Assembly: GCA_937950105.1 (NCBI GenBank)
Contig: CALFEM010000423.1
Span: 1-6,121 of the forward strand
Reading direction: 5' to 3'
DNA length: 6,121 nt
From: an uncultured Alphaproteobacteria bacterium
GTDB taxonomy: Bacteria; Pseudomonadota; Alphaproteobacteria; Rhizobiales; Hyphomicrobiaceae
The notes under the pieces are model-generated. The model ran no database searches and was not told where the DNA came from. It saw only the letters and a list, made by a program, of their open reading frames with translations. Both the position numbers and the translations under genes were made by a program. Numbering within the stretch: the stretch's first letter is position 1; each line of letters opens with the position of its first letter. This document shows, piece by piece, positions 5,384-6,121 of this stretch.

Positions 5384-6074
5384 ATGCTCAAACAGATGCT
5401 TGCCGGCGTGTGCCTCGCGGCGATGACCGCGGTAACGCCCGTGACGGCCGCCGACTACAGCGCCGACACGGTCGAAACGCGGCCCGGTCTAGGCAACCGC
5501 GCTGGCCGCCTCTACGTGCACGGGCACAAGCGCCGCTTCGAGCATCAGGTGATGGGGTTGCCCGTCGCCGACGTCGATCTGCCCGAGCAGGGCATTCGCC
5601 GGCGCATCTATCCGCTGACGCGCAGCTACGCCGAACAGGCGCTGTCGAGCTTGCCGAAAGAAGTCGCCGCCACGCTGGCCGAGCCGGTCGGCGCGCCGTG
5701 CAAGGATACCCCGGTGCTGTCGTGCAAGCGCACCGGCACCGCGACCGTCGACGGCATCGAAGCCGAGGTCTGGACGCTGCGCCCCGCCGGCGCGCCCGCC
5801 GACGCGCGCGTGCCGGAAACCACCATTCAATGGGACCCGGTGCGCCGCATCGCGCTCGGCGAGCAGCATCCCGACGGCCGCCGCCTGACTGCGAAGCGCG
5901 CCGGAGACGAAACCTACGAGGGCTTGAAGGTCGAGCGCTGGAGCCTCGACTACACGATGCCCGGCGGAATGCAGCTTTCCGGCGAGGCGCTGGTCTCGGC
6001 GGACCTCGGCGCGACCATCGCGGAGCGCCGTCCCGACGGCAGCTCGCGCCGTCTGGTCAACGTCACCAAGGGCG
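5384..6074 (+). CDS. Secreted DUF4412/LolA-like protein (3' partial)
   Basis: 230 residues are visible before adapter begins; the true end is missing. A signal peptide (MLKQMLAGVCLAAMTAVTPV, cleavage after A22 or A23) precedes a pattern seen in periplasmic DUF4412/LolA-like beta-sheet proteins: YSADTVETRPG, then GRLYVHGHKRRFEHQVMG, then IYPLTRSYAEQ. Next come a Cys pair (C106, C114), CKRTGTATVDGIEAEVWTLR, and WDPVRRIALGEQHPDGRRL. A second, similar pass follows: KRAGDETYEGLKVERWSLDY, then ADLGATIAERRPDGSSRRL. Such proteins are thought to bind lipid-like ligands or act at the envelope, but no substrate can be given. The ribosome binding site is weak (CGGG about 9 nt upstream); ATG 5396 is an alternative start that would leave a shorter N-region. 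It follows the terminator, so it probably has its own promoter, though none is evident. Confidence 0.75.
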
Positions 6075-6121
6075 AGATCGGAAGAGCACACGTCTGAACT
6101 CCAGTCACTTAGGCATCTCGT
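6075..6121 (+). other. Illumina TruSeq adapter (artefact), index 3
   Basis: The sequence from AGATCGGAAGAGCACACGTC onward is the 34-nt TruSeq adapter (6075-6108), followed by index TTAGGC (6109-6114) and the start of the P7 sequence, ATCTCGT. The reading frame of the last gene continues into it as IGRAHV and hits TGA at 6095-6097, which is not a real stop. Confidence 0.98.

Noticed and set aside
5489..6091. Minus-strand open frame of 200 codons opposite the last gene
   Set aside because: Its start lies in adapter (MCSSDL is an adapter peptide), and the plus strand carries a signal peptide and recognisable beta-protein motifs.
1..6121. Perfect 45-bp terminal inverted repeat suggesting a transposon or linear replicon
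   Set aside because: Both arms are TruSeq adapter with index TTAGGC, not biological sequence.

Overview
This is a 6.1-kb contig from a high-GC bacterium (clearly GC-rich; I judge it near 70% by eye), probably a Gram-negative sulfur oxidiser of the Proteobacteria. Three things point that way: the C-terminal end of an RND-type inner-membrane efflux transporter, a series of proteins with Sec signal peptides, and two small secreted Gly/Tyr/Trp/Asn-rich proteins that look like the sulfur globule protein family, which forms the envelope of extracytoplasmic sulfur globules. No RNA gene, transposase, integrase, phage gene or CRISPR array is visible, and I cannot name the genus.

Both ends are artificial. 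Positions 1-45 and 6075-6121 are Illumina TruSeq adapter with index TTAGGC, in opposite orientations, so they look like a perfect 45-bp terminal inverted repeat. Genomic sequence runs only from 46 to about 6074. The first and last genes are therefore cut by the contig ends, and the start codons and stop codon lying in the adapter are meaningless.

Layout, all on the + strand: (1) 46-1386, end of an RND permease with an unusual extension of about 400 residues that finishes in a helix-hairpin-helix-like domain related to the C-terminal tail of some NuoE proteins. (2) 1407-3158, a secreted Pro/Ala-rich protein of 583 residues with a Met-rich Gly-X-Y block and a Gln/Trp-rich end. (3) 3184-3876, a secreted 230-residue protein with repeated hydrophobic VP motifs and a Tyr/Gly/Pro tail. 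(4) 3975-4706, a sulfur-globule-like protein with two copies of the family core joined by a Pro/Ala linker. (5) 4879-5289, a compact single-core paralogue, followed by a strong UUCG-tetraloop terminator. (6) 5384-6074, the start of a secreted protein resembling DUF4412/LolA-like proteins.

Genes 1 to 3 are tightly spaced and probably co-transcribed. The two sulfur-globule-like genes have longer leaders with hairpins, which suits separate or differential control of abundant structural proteins. As an inference, the window encodes a set of exported, low-complexity, self-associating proteins, perhaps a sulfur-globule coat or another extracytoplasmic matrix, next to an envelope transporter. The Pro/Ala-rich protein, the VP-repeat protein and the transporter extension are the parts I cannot match to a described system.
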